Virus record (IMG/VR): IMGVR_UViG_3300034021_000300
Coordinates: 1 to 64,000 of that record
DNA from: a virus
DNA: 64,000 nt
Reading direction: 5' to 3' (one strand)
Shown: piece after piece, positions 26,719-34,095 of the stretch
Layout of the letters: the number at the start of each line of letters is the position of its first letter
Numbering within the stretch: position 1 is the first letter of the stretch
Notes under the pieces: model-generated
What the model was told of the DNA's origin: nothing
The model's database searches: none
The model's input: the letters and a program-made list of their open reading frames with translations, nothing else
Position numbers and translations under genes: made by a program

Positions 26719-27477
26719 CGTTAAACCTTGTATTTTTCAATACAAGCCAGACTATATCTTAATTAATTTGCTTTGTAATTTATAGCTTCTTCAAAAGTCA
26801 TTTTACTTCTAAAAATTCTTTGGTAAAGGGAAGTATATTTAATACCTAATTTTTCAGCCCAATGTTTTAATACCATTGTTTCTCCATTATAAGTATAAAC
26901 TCTGTTAAAGCCTGTTCTATTTGCGCTTTGTGTTTTCCAAGTAGCCCACCTACAATTATCAGGCGAATAATCTTTAGTAGAATCTATTCTGTCTAAAGTA
27001 TACTCAGGGCCAGGAGCTACTCCCATGTCATCAATAAAATTGACAAAAGAGTTTAACCACCTATCACAAACCTCAATATTTAACTTTTTATACTTTCCCA
27101 TATTTTCATTACATTTAGCATAGCACCTAGCTTTCATAGCTTTCCAAGCTCTATACTCTTTTGTAATTTTACCATCAGTTTTTCCTCTGTAAATACCTTT
27201 TCTCATGTTATTAAAGTTTTAGTAAATATACTAAATCTTTTCTTACAAAACAAATTAATTCTACCCGTTTCCATATATTTCTATATGTACTCTACTAAGT
27301 TCTACAAATGTAGCTTTTCGATAGTCGTTGAACTTTACTCCCATAAGGAGTCTTAGCTGCTGATTGCCCAATCTTTACCTCTTTTACTATACTATAGTCA
27401 TTACTGCTATAGGGAGTGTGTAAAGCTCTAAGGGTATTCCAGTCAATTAGAGTAGTTTTATAAGGGCATGAAATTCC
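26719..27477 (-). other. Group I intron in the P-loop ATPase gene
   Basis: A 759-base intron. Minus-strand elements: P AATTGACTGGAA (27437-27448), Q AATCAGCAGCTAAGACTCC (27347-27365), R GTTCAACGACTATC (27320-27333) and S AAGATATAGTCTGG (26747-26760). The exon end AGGGT pairs with GCCCT a few bases into the intron, giving a U-G wobble at the 5' splice site after 27478. The intron ends with G at 26719 and the frame is restored. The HNH ORF lies between R and S, so in the P8 region. Splicing is inferred. Confidence 0.85.
26763..27206 (-). CDS. HNH homing endonuclease (intron-encoded)
   Basis: A 147-residue protein of the phage HNH type: RWLNSFVNFIDDMG (about residues 48-61), then LDRIDSTKDYSPDNCRWATW (about 71-90), with the D-R-I-D, N-C-R-W-A-T and Q-N-R residues of the family. 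A C-terminal helix pair (LKHWAEKLGIKYTSLYQRI) is a NUMOD-like DNA-binding end. It stops 2 bases before the S element of the intron. TAGTATATTTACT about 20 bases before the ATG is a promoter-like site. Confidence 0.85.
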   Translation of the reverse strand: MRKGIYRGKTDGKITKEYRAWKAMKARCYAKCNENMGKYKKLNIEVCDRWLNSFVNFIDDMGVAPGPEYTLDRIDSTKDYSPDNCRWATWKTQSANRTGFNRVYTYNGETMVLKHWAEKLGIKYTSLYQRIFRSKMTFEEAINYKAN

Positions 27478-27817
27478 ACCCTTTGTCTTTAGCCTTAGCC
27501 ATCATATCAAAAGCCATAAGATAATTTCCGTCATCAATCACATAATTTACTATATCTTTACGATTTGCAGAGCAGTAGTCTATTAGTTTAAGGATTTCAT
27601 CCATATTATCCCCTTGATAATAATTACCTCCTTCAGATATTTTCTTATCTTTTGGATACATTTTGTTAGCTCCTCTTGCAGGAATAGGTTTTGCTGATAC
27701 ATTGATATAAAGTGTTTCGGCAGGATTTAATCCTATTATTCCTATATCTGCGTTAGGAAAAATACTTGTTGATTTGCCATCACCTGATGAACCCACTATA
27801 CCTATTAAATTTGCCAT
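27478..27817 (-). CDS. P-loop ATPase (Sak4-like), exon 1
   Basis: The first 113 codons plus one base of a RecA-fold NTPase. Walker A is GSSGDGKST (residues 9-17) and Walker B is VNYVIDD (about 91-97). Phage proteins of this shape act as Sak4-type single-strand annealing or recombination ATPases or as replication accessory ATPases; which one applies is not settled. Unspliced, the frame ends shortly after GWNF at 27458. It overlaps the gene upstream by about 13 bases. Confidence 0.75.
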
Positions 27818-28101
27818 GTTTTTAATTTATCTTTTTCATATTTTAATGTTAATACTTTTACTTTAAATTTATCTAAACTATCTTTAAAATCATTATATGA
27901 CCTTATGTCATAGTAATAATCATCTTGGCTTTTAAGTCTTTGTAAAGATTTTTTATACTCTACATACTCTCTAAGCTTTTGACAATAATTACAACCACAA
28001 AAAGAATTATGATTTTTAAGTTGATGGTTAAATAAATTAATTATTACTTGTTGGTGGGTTCTCTTGTTTACCTCCTGAAGTAAGTCCTGATAGTTTATCA
28101 T
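27805..28101 (-). CDS. Small hypothetical protein with CxCxxC motif
   Basis: A 98-residue protein if it starts at MINYQDLLQEV. A frame reaching 28137 would overlap the upstream gene by 101 bases. CGCNYC (about residues 36-41) could bind zinc. The C-terminus is basic helix. Start uncertain, as even the chosen ATG overlaps by 65 bases. Confidence 0.45.
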   Translation of the reverse strand: MINYQDLLQEVNKRTHQQVIINLFNHQLKNHNSFCGCNYCQKLREYVEYKKSLQRLKSQDDYYYDIRSYNDFKDSLDKFKVKVLTLKYEKDKLKTWQI

Positions 28102-28420
28102 AATCTTGCTGTAAGTTATTAGCCAAACAATCTTCAAATACTTTTTGTAGTTGTTCTAGTTTAGATTTTAACCCAGTAACAGCTTGAAACTTTTTTTCAG
28201 AATATTGAGAAACTTTAGAACCATCTGGATTAACTAACACAGAATCAGGCTTATCTTCTTTTTTTATTTCTTTTTGTAAATTATCAATAGCACCTACTGC
28301 CTTAATAAGAATATTAGACCTACGTTCTATTTCCTGATTTACAAAATGGCTTATTAAAGAATCTTTGATTACCTCTGATTGTGTAGCCAATTTCTCTGCC
28401 ACAGCTAGTTTAACATCCAT
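28037..28420 (-). CDS. Hypothetical coiled-coil protein, 127 residues
   Basis: A helical protein (MDVKLAVAEKLATQSEVIKD..., EIERRSNILIKAVG..., GLKSKLEQLQKVFEDCLAN) with a polar glycine/proline tail. No family recognised. It starts on the last base of the next upstream stop. Confidence 0.55.
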   Translation of the reverse strand: MDVKLAVAEKLATQSEVIKDSLISHFVNQEIERRSNILIKAVGAIDNLQKEIKKEDKPDSVLVNPDGSKVSQYSEKKFQAVTGLKSKLEQLQKVFEDCLANNLQQDYDKLSGLTSGGKQENPPTSNN

Positions 28421-28683
28421 TATTGAATAAAGTTTACAAAGTTAATTAATTTACCTTTAAGAAATTGAATCTCTTCATCTGTCCAAATAGATGTTTCTAC
28501 TAACTGATTGTTACCTTTACCATCTTTCATCCAATACTTAAGTTTAATACCTAACGTAGTGTTAAGTACATCAACTGCCTGTAATAGATTTTCAGGTGTG
28601 TTTACGTTAGTAAACTTATCCAAACTTGGATCAAATTTTACCTTTTCCTGTACTGGTTGTTCTGTTACTTCTTGTTCTTCCAT
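28420..28683 (-). CDS. Hypothetical protein, 87 residues
   Basis: An acidic-start protein (MEEQEVTEQPVQEKVKFD) followed by a helix-rich region (PENLLQAVDVLNTTLGIKLKY). No family recognised. It lies between the helicase gene and the coiled-coil gene in the replication cluster. Confidence 0.5.
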   Translation of the reverse strand: MEEQEVTEQPVQEKVKFDPSLDKFTNVNTPENLLQAVDVLNTTLGIKLKYWMKDGKGNNQLVETSIWTDEEIQFLKGKLINFVNFIQ

Positions 28684-28704
28684 TTTTAATTGTTATTTAA
28701 GTTA

Positions 28705-29763
28705 TTATTTAATTTTATCCATTTCTATAAAGGTACTACTAGCACCATCAAACTGCAAAGGAACATAAACATTAGCTAATCCATAGTGCCTGTCTTTTAA
28801 GAACTTTAAAGACCTGTATCTATCTCCTAACTTAGTTATATCATAACCTCTATGCTCTTTTAACCCATACCTATCAGGAGCAAACAATCCTATAACTAAA
28901 TCAGCATCACGTTGAGTTTCTTTGTTATTACCTAAACCATCTAAAGAAGGCTCAAGTTTTTCAATTATTATCTCACCTTTATAATACTCTGCTTTTTCTT
29001 TAGCTGCTTCCTGCTGTTGTAATATAACTGCAACACAATTATACCTTTTGCAAAAACCTTTAAGTACATACTCTTTACTGAAATAACTCATTGCTTCCCA
29101 ATCATTCTGTTTTACTCCACCAATAGTATCAGGTATTAGAAGATTAATTTGGTCAACAACTACAAAATAATAAGTATCAGGAAAATTATGTTTATAGCCT
29201 ATTGTAATAGGTTTTCCATCTTTATCTAATTTTGTAATATTAGAACCAATAGCAGGATTTTCAAAGAACTCTCGTACATGCTTATAAATACCAAATCCAT
29301 TAAATATGTAATCTATTACTTCTACGTGTTCTTCTATTTCATCTACTAACTTCTCACACTCTAATACTTTAGCTTCTACATCATCAGATATAGTATGCTC
29401 CCCCTTAGATTTTAGTTCAGGTACAGAAATAGATATACTGTATTTTTGGTACAAAAGCATAGATAAAAAGGAAAGCCAAAAGTCTTCTTCAGTTTCTTCT
29501 AATGCAAAGTATTTAACCTTTACTTTAACTTCAGGATTAAGTTTGATAAATCTAAATACACTCATAACAGTCATAAACTTAGTAAACTTTGTTTTACCTA
29601 TACCGCTTGATGCTGTTAGAATAGTATACATACCTTTATCCCAACCTGGATATACTTTAGCCAATCTAGGAAAAGGAGGAGTAATTGTAGTTACTTTACC
29701 TTCTCTTTTTAGTTGTTTGTTCTTTTGTATCGTACCATAAATCTTTTTAAATATCTTTCCCAT
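28705..29763 (-). CDS. DnaB-like replicative helicase (SF4, RecA fold)
   Basis: A 352-residue ATPase that should unwind DNA at the fork. Walker A is ASSGIGKTKF (about residues 51-60); the next strand FALEETEEDFW (about 93-103) matches the catalytic-glutamate strand H1a of DnaB-type enzymes; Walker B is YYFVVVDQINLL. A late QQQEAA stretch fits the H3 motif and DADLVIGLFAPDRYG the H4 region. The usual N-terminal primase-binding domain is absent or very short. ATG at 29763 is preferred over a GTG at 29778. It overlaps the gene upstream by 17 bases. Confidence 0.8.
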   Translation of the reverse strand: MGKIFKKIYGTIQKNKQLKREGKVTTITPPFPRLAKVYPGWDKGMYTILTASSGIGKTKFTKFMTVMSVFRFIKLNPEVKVKVKYFALEETEEDFWLSFLSMLLYQKYSISISVPELKSKGEHTISDDVEAKVLECEKLVDEIEEHVEVIDYIFNGFGIYKHVREFFENPAIGSNITKLDKDGKPITIGYKHNFPDTYYFVVVDQINLLIPDTIGGVKQNDWEAMSYFSKEYVLKGFCKRYNCVAVILQQQEAAKEKAEYYKGEIIIEKLEPSLDGLGNNKETQRDADLVIGLFAPDRYGLKEHRGYDITKLGDRYRSLKFLKDRHYGLANVYVPLQFDGASSTFIEMDKIK

Positions 29764-30265
29764 AGTCAAATTTAGCACTATCTACAATAATATCATCTAA
29801 ATATTTCTCATAAGTCCTTCTATTAAGCCAAGTATTTACATCTTGCATAAAAGGTAAACTGTTACCAGCTCTCCTATAATCTAATTCTCTATCTAAAGCA
29901 GCTATTACTGTATCTTTATCAGCAGGAAGCTTTTCAAACTTTTTTCTGCATTCTTCAGCTTCTTTAGTATCTAGTCCTTTAGATTTAAGTATTCTATAAC
30001 CTGGCCCTCTACCATTAGGTACTTTAATAGGATATTTAGTCCAGAATAAAGCAAACTTATCTCCTTTATCAAAGAATAGGTCTAAAGCTTTTTCACGAAG
30101 AATTATTCCTTCAGTAAGTACCTTTATATACCCTTTTTCTTCTAATCTTGAACTAGACCAATCTAATACATATCCTTCTGTATCTTGATTGTTAGCTCTC
30201 AAAAAGAGATAAGAATAGTCATCAGGACTTATTCCTAAGTCTCTTACTTTATGTAATATGTCCAT
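29747..30265 (-). CDS. Putative replication accessory protein (helicase-loader-like)
   Basis: A 172-residue protein. FALFWTKYPIKVPNGRGPGY and the ending MQDVNTWLNRRTYEKYLDD resemble C-terminal regions of phage replication proteins that load helicase (a short FW.KYP motif, then ..tWLn.r.yE). It directly precedes the helicase gene and overlaps it, which fits a loader role. The assignment is inferred from pattern and context. Confidence 0.5.
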   Translation of the reverse strand: MDILHKVRDLGISPDDYSYLFLRANNQDTEGYVLDWSSSRLEEKGYIKVLTEGIILREKALDLFFDKGDKFALFWTKYPIKVPNGRGPGYRILKSKGLDTKEAEECRKKFEKLPADKDTVIAALDRELDYRRAGNSLPFMQDVNTWLNRRTYEKYLDDIIVDSAKFDYGKDI

Positions 30266-30267
30266 AT

Positions 30268-30579
30268 TTACTTACTTTTAAGATAACTTACAACACATTG
30301 CCATACAGCTAAGATAGGAGTTTCGTGTGTTGCTTCTGTTCCATTGGTTTGGTCGTCTAACATAGCAAAGCCGTATTTCCCATTACTGTTAGCTAAATAT
30401 CCGTTTGCCCAAAAATAACAGTTGCTTGAACACTCAAATATTATCTTCAACACAACAGGCATTAGCCTATCCCAACTTTCGTGGTATTTTGGCAAAACTC
30501 CCCTGTGTTTTATTTCAGGATTTAATCCCTCGTATTGAAGGATTAATTTATTACCCTCAATTATTTGTTGTTCCATCAA
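30268..30579 (-). CDS. Hypothetical protein common in Bacteroidota phages
   Basis: A 103-residue protein with KYHESWDRLMPVVLKI and a C-terminal GTEATHETPILAVWQCVVSYLK. This is the pattern of a small family scattered through Bacteroidota prophages; function unknown. Base composition is somewhat richer in G and C than neighbours, hinting at separate ancestry. An internal ATG one codon later is an equally good start. Confidence 0.6.
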   Translation of the reverse strand: MMEQQIIEGNKLILQYEGLNPEIKHRGVLPKYHESWDRLMPVVLKIIFECSSNCYFWANGYLANSNGKYGFAMLDDQTNGTEATHETPILAVWQCVVSYLKSK

Positions 30580-30779
30580 AATAAATCTTTTTTCTTTTTA
30601 AATAAATCCTTGAAATAGAACTTACCTATATTATAACCTACATATACATTAGGTATCTTGTCGTATCTTTTCAGATATTTGACATAAATACCACCTTCAT
30701 CTTTACCTATTTCGTATATCCAAAAGTGCCATTCTTTCCATAGCAAATATACAAAAATTGCTCCTACTATCCAAATCAT
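30576..30779 (-). CDS. Small membrane-anchored protein
   Basis: A 67-residue protein with an N-terminal hydrophobic segment (IWIVGAIFVYLLW) and a basic, aromatic cytoplasmic tail (KFYFKDLFKKKKDLF). It overlaps both neighbours by 4 bases (ATGA type). Unknown function. Confidence 0.55.
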   Translation of the reverse strand: MIWIVGAIFVYLLWKEWHFWIYEIGKDEGGIYVKYLKRYDKIPNVYVGYNIGKFYFKDLFKKKKDLF

Positions 30780-31201
30780 ACTATCAATTTATCTAATTCA
30801 TCTAACAACTCTATTGACTTGGTTTCCAATGCTTTATTAGTAATAAATAAGTTTTCATAAGCTTCCCAAGAATGGTCAGCCAAACAATGAGATTTACCAA
30901 TTAACCTCATTACTTCATTGTTACTTGAAACTTTATTTCCAAAAGCATTACCTGCTGGAAGTTGCATTTTAGCTGAAATACCTTTCTTAACTAATAAAGC
31001 TCTGAATAACCAAACATATTGTTGTCTTATCTGTACTACCTCCCTCTTTCTTGTAGAAGATTTCAGAGTATCTATAGAAACATTATTCTTGGCACAAACG
31101 AACCTTAATACAGTACTTGCATTAATGTGGCCTGTCTTTGCACCATAAGTAAAAGAACTTCTATATACATCATTTAACCCTACAAATATCTCATACTTCA
31201 T
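30776..31201 (-). CDS. DnaA domain IV-like DNA-binding protein
   Basis: A 141-residue protein resembling the C-terminal DNA-binding domain of DnaA: SIDTLKSSTRKREVVQIRQQ (about residues 40-59) matches the basic-loop helix, and a later IGKSHCLADHSWEAYENL (about 103-120) resembles the IG..hg..dHsTV signature. DnaA domain IV contacts origin boxes. No ATPase domain is present, so it may bind the phage or host origin or act as a competitor. It sits among replication genes. Confidence 0.6.
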   Translation of the reverse strand: MKYEIFVGLNDVYRSSFTYGAKTGHINASTVLRFVCAKNNVSIDTLKSSTRKREVVQIRQQYVWLFRALLVKKGISAKMQLPAGNAFGNKVSSNNEVMRLIGKSHCLADHSWEAYENLFITNKALETKSIELLDELDKLIV

Positions 31202-31398
31202 AATCTATTATAAATTAATCTTAAATCTTCTTCATCTTCTTCTACTGTAGGCTCTAACACCTGTTGTAGTTGTTCTTTTGTAACTTCTTTATTAAATACT
31301 GTCCTGAAATACAAAACCAGAGACTCCACATTATTAGTAATCTCTGGTTTACGTAAACTTGCTAAACTATGTAATGCTAAGATTTCTTCTCTTTGCAT
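31198..31398 (-). CDS. Small acidic hypothetical protein
   Basis: A 66-residue helical protein (MQREEILALHSLASLRKPEIT...) with an acidic C-terminus (EPTVEEDEEDLRLIYNRL). ATG 31398 is preferred over 31422, which overlaps the preceding gene more. No family recognised. Confidence 0.5.
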   Translation of the reverse strand: MQREEILALHSLASLRKPEITNNVESLVLYFRTVFNKEVTKEQLQQVLEPTVEEDEEDLRLIYNRL

Positions 31399-31850
31399 AT
31401 TTCTATTAATTTTACTAAACAAGCTAAACGGGCTTCTTCGTAAGTATCAAAACAATCATCCCAATTTTTCTTAAGTTTACCTTCGTAAATGTACCAAACA
31501 ACAGTACTAGAAGGTGTCATTTTAGGCATAATTACAGAATAAAGACTTTTATTTCTTAACCACTCTTCTGCTTGTTGCCAAAGTGGTGCAGCAGTAAAAG
31601 GATTATCTAAAAAGAATTTTAACAACATAGGATTATGTGCAGCCTGAAAATTTGCAGGATTGTTCAAATCACTATTATAAATCCACTCTTTAGTATCTTC
31701 TATATAAGGAAGATTATCTGCATATTCACTTCTAGGGAAGTCAAAAGGATTTCTTAGTCTTCCTTCATTATCATAAGTAGTAAAACAAGGTTCGTTAAAA
31801 CCCAATTCCTTTAAAGCTACTGCTTGTTCGTAAGGCAAAAATTCATTCAT
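31377..31850 (-). CDS. Hypothetical protein of Bacteroidota phage type
   Basis: A 157-residue protein. AEEWLRNKSLYSVIMPKM (about residues 92-109) and the C-terminal DTYEEARLACLVKLIEICKE resemble a family frequent in Bacteroidota phages and prophages, usually with a W..EK....I.....Y.......Y.ea...a pattern. Function unknown. Confidence 0.6.
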   Translation of the reverse strand: MNEFLPYEQAVALKELGFNEPCFTTYDNEGRLRNPFDFPRSEYADNLPYIEDTKEWIYNSDLNNPANFQAAHNPMLLKFFLDNPFTAAPLWQQAEEWLRNKSLYSVIMPKMTPSSTVVWYIYEGKLKKNWDDCFDTYEEARLACLVKLIEICKEKKS

Positions 31851-31861
31851 ATTATTAGTTT

Positions 31862-32104
31862 TTAAAATTCATACTCAGGTTTCCACGTATAAGAATGTAA
31901 CTTATAATCTCTACCAAACTTACTTGGCATATCCTTACTTATAAATACAGGCTCTTTCAATTCTTCAGGAGGATAAGTAGATACACCTTTCTCACCTACT
32001 ACATTAACTTGTAAAGTAGTATTGTTTTTAATAGCATCTTCTACATCATAACTACGAATATCTATACAACCTCTAAATATCTTTTTTACTGTTAATGTTT
32101 TCAT
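31862..32104 (-). CDS. Small hypothetical protein
   Basis: An 80-residue beta-rich protein (MKTLTVKKIFRGCIDIRSYD...). ATG 32104 follows the upstream stop directly; ATG 32113 (three codons earlier) overlaps it. No family recognised. Confidence 0.5.
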   Translation of the reverse strand: MKTLTVKKIFRGCIDIRSYDVEDAIKNNTTLQVNVVGEKGVSTYPPEELKEPVFISKDMPSKFGRDYKLHSYTWKPEYEF

Positions 32105-32105
32105 A

Positions 32106-32402
32106 TTATTCACTTAACCATTTAAATAATTCTTTGTATGTATCAAATTCGTATACTTTAACTTCTGAGTTAACTAAGGAAGTTACTAATTCAGAAAGAG
32201 ATTCAGTAGTTTCTGCGTAGTAACCATTACCCTCTGTAACCCCATCTGTACATAAAACCATATAATCTCCTGACTCAAATTCACTTCTGGTTATGAACCC
32301 CCTATCTCCAGCAGTATCAAGAACCCCATAATATTTAATTGGAGAGACTTTTGAAGCTTCTATTGTTTTTAGTTTAGTTTTTACTGTTATTACTTCTTTC
32401 AT
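32106..32402 (-). CDS. Hypothetical protein, 98 residues
   Basis: A beta-rich protein (MKEVITVKTKLKTIEASK...) ending in a helix (YKELFKWLSE). The ATG overlaps the TGA of the SF2 helicase gene in ATGA form; an ATG two codons upstream is also possible. No family recognised. Confidence 0.5.
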   Translation of the reverse strand: MKEVITVKTKLKTIEASKVSPIKYYGVLDTAGDRGFITRSEFESGDYMVLCTDGVTEGNGYYAETTESLSELVTSLVNSEVKVYEFDTYKELFKWLSE

Positions 32403-33427
32403 ATCCATTTTATTTTATGTTTAGGTATTTGTGCTAAAGCTGACTCACACCACACTGAATCTTGAGTATCTTTAGCTACTGTAATGTAAATCTGAGCTTT
32501 CTTATCTCCTTCAAGATTACAAGTCCTTAGTATTTTCTGTACTTGCAGCTCTTCATTAGATTGTATTTGATGTATTACAGCATGTTTTAGTCCTACTCCT
32601 GTAAAACCCATACTCAACATCCCTATACAACTTAGTTTATTTACTTTCTTTTTTTGAAACAACTCTAAACTATCTTCTTTAGATTTACTATGATAAGAAT
32701 GTTTACAGAGTTTATCAGCTACTTCAGTTAGTGTAGTAAATACTAATACTCTCTTTAAAGGCTTTATAAGGCTCTGTGCTGCTTTTAATTTACTTTCTAA
32801 TCTATAGATATACTGAGCTCTTTTTAATGCAGCATTGTTCTTTACATGCACATATTTAGCATCAGAAAATGATAGCATTTTAAAGTATTCAAAAGTTTTA
32901 GTAAGTTTATTGTAAGCTGTTCTTTCTTCAGGAGTTAATGTAACTTCTTTTATGAATATTTCATAGTCACTTATAATGTTGTGGTCTATGGCTTGCTCTA
33001 TACTATAATCATACTTAACAGTTAGCCCTAGTTCTTGCCTTATTTTCTGTTTATTCTTATTACCCAAAGTACCTGTTGCACCAACAATTCTCTTTGGTTT
33101 TCTACTTTTAATGACTTTATACTGATTATCTGAAATCTGATGGCACTCATCTATTATGAGTAAATCTAAATCCATTGGAAGCTCTTCTGAAGACCTTATA
33201 TTAAGTAATGTAGGAGTAAATCCTAAATCCCATTTAAGTATTTCAGCTCTCCAGGAATCTAAGATAGAATTAAAAGGAGCTACAACAGCTATCTTTTTAT
33301 CTTCTTTACCTCGTATAGAATCTATTAAAAGCTTTGTCTTTCCTACTCTACAAGCTACTACTATCAAACAATTATAATTATTATCTTTAATAGCCTGAAC
33401 AGCTTCTGCTTGAATTTTATTCCTCAT
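32399..33427 (-). CDS. SF2 (DEAD/SNF2-like) helicase
   Basis: A 342-residue helicase. Motif I is a variant Walker A, VVACRVGKTKLL (about residues 22-33), with Cys-Arg-Val before GKT; motif II is LLIIDECHQ (about 88-96); motif III is GATGTLG. The second domain shows LVFTTLTEVADKLC, then CIGMLSMGFTGVGLKHA and QKILRTC (motif VI-like). crAss-like phages often carry a UvsW/SNF2-like helicase of this size. It probably works in replication restart or recombination. Confidence 0.8.
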   Translation of the reverse strand: MRNKIQAEAVQAIKDNNYNCLIVVACRVGKTKLLIDSIRGKEDKKIAVVAPFNSILDSWRAEILKWDLGFTPTLLNIRSSEELPMDLDLLIIDECHQISDNQYKVIKSRKPKRIVGATGTLGNKNKQKIRQELGLTVKYDYSIEQAIDHNIISDYEIFIKEVTLTPEERTAYNKLTKTFEYFKMLSFSDAKYVHVKNNAALKRAQYIYRLESKLKAAQSLIKPLKRVLVFTTLTEVADKLCKHSYHSKSKEDSLELFQKKKVNKLSCIGMLSMGFTGVGLKHAVIHQIQSNEELQVQKILRTCNLEGDKKAQIYITVAKDTQDSVWCESALAQIPKHKIKWI

Positions 33428-33923
33428 TTCCTAAACTACAGTGTTTTGCTTTGTTTTGTAATACTTTTCTAGTTCCTTTAATAAAGTCTTCTTTTAATTT
33501 ACCTTGAAATAGATTACCACAAACTTCAGTAATTACCTCAAGTATAGGTGTAATAGCTTTAGTATCAGCAATTCTAGCTCTAACAACTACTTCCCAATCT
33601 TTAGGGATACTACCATGATTAGTATAAGATACTCTTGGTATTTTTAGACCTCGTTTAATACTTACACTAGGTGTAGTATAAACATCTATTTCATTATCAT
33701 ACCAATCTATTTCATTAAAATGTACTCCTAACCATAATAGTTTCTTAGTTCTAATACTCTTCCAAGCAGTACTTACTTCTTTTACAAGTACTTCTTCATT
33801 AACATATAAAGGGCTCTTACGTTCAGCACCATAAAAGTCTGAATACATCTCTACAACTAATTCTTCATTTTCTATTCGTGTAATAGAAATAAACAGACTA
33901 TCTTCTTTAAATAGATTCTTCAT
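33417..33923 (-). CDS. Hypothetical protein, 168 residues
   Basis: A mixed alpha/beta protein (MKNLFKEDSLFISITRIENEE...) with a central VVVRARIADTKAITP and a basic end. It sits between the helicase and polymerase and overlaps both sides, suggesting a replication-linked role, but no family is recognised. Confidence 0.5.
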   Translation of the reverse strand: MKNLFKEDSLFISITRIENEELVVEMYSDFYGAERKSPLYVNEEVLVKEVSTAWKSIRTKKLLWLGVHFNEIDWYDNEIDVYTTPSVSIKRGLKIPRVSYTNHGSIPKDWEVVVRARIADTKAITPILEVITEVCGNLFQGKLKEDFIKGTRKVLQNKAKHCSLGNEE

Positions 33924-34089
33924 CTTCTTTTATCTTTTCTTTTTTATATTCATACCTACTACACTCAAGCCAATTGTCTGTTATATTTTCTTTTCCATTC
34001 AAGGTTTTATATAATCTAACAGTTGGGCAAGGATTAGGTTTTTCTTTGATTATTTCACAAAGAGGTTGATTGTCTTTTATTGTACTCAT
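33907..34089 (-). CDS. Small hypothetical protein
   Basis: A 60-residue protein with three cysteines and a lysine/glutamate-rich end (YEYKKEKIKEDEESI). Unknown. It starts shortly after the polymerase stop. Confidence 0.45.
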   Translation of the reverse strand: MSTIKDNQPLCEIIKEKPNPCPTVRLYKTLNGKENITDNWLECSRYEYKKEKIKEDEESI

Positions 34090-34095
34090 GTTTAG

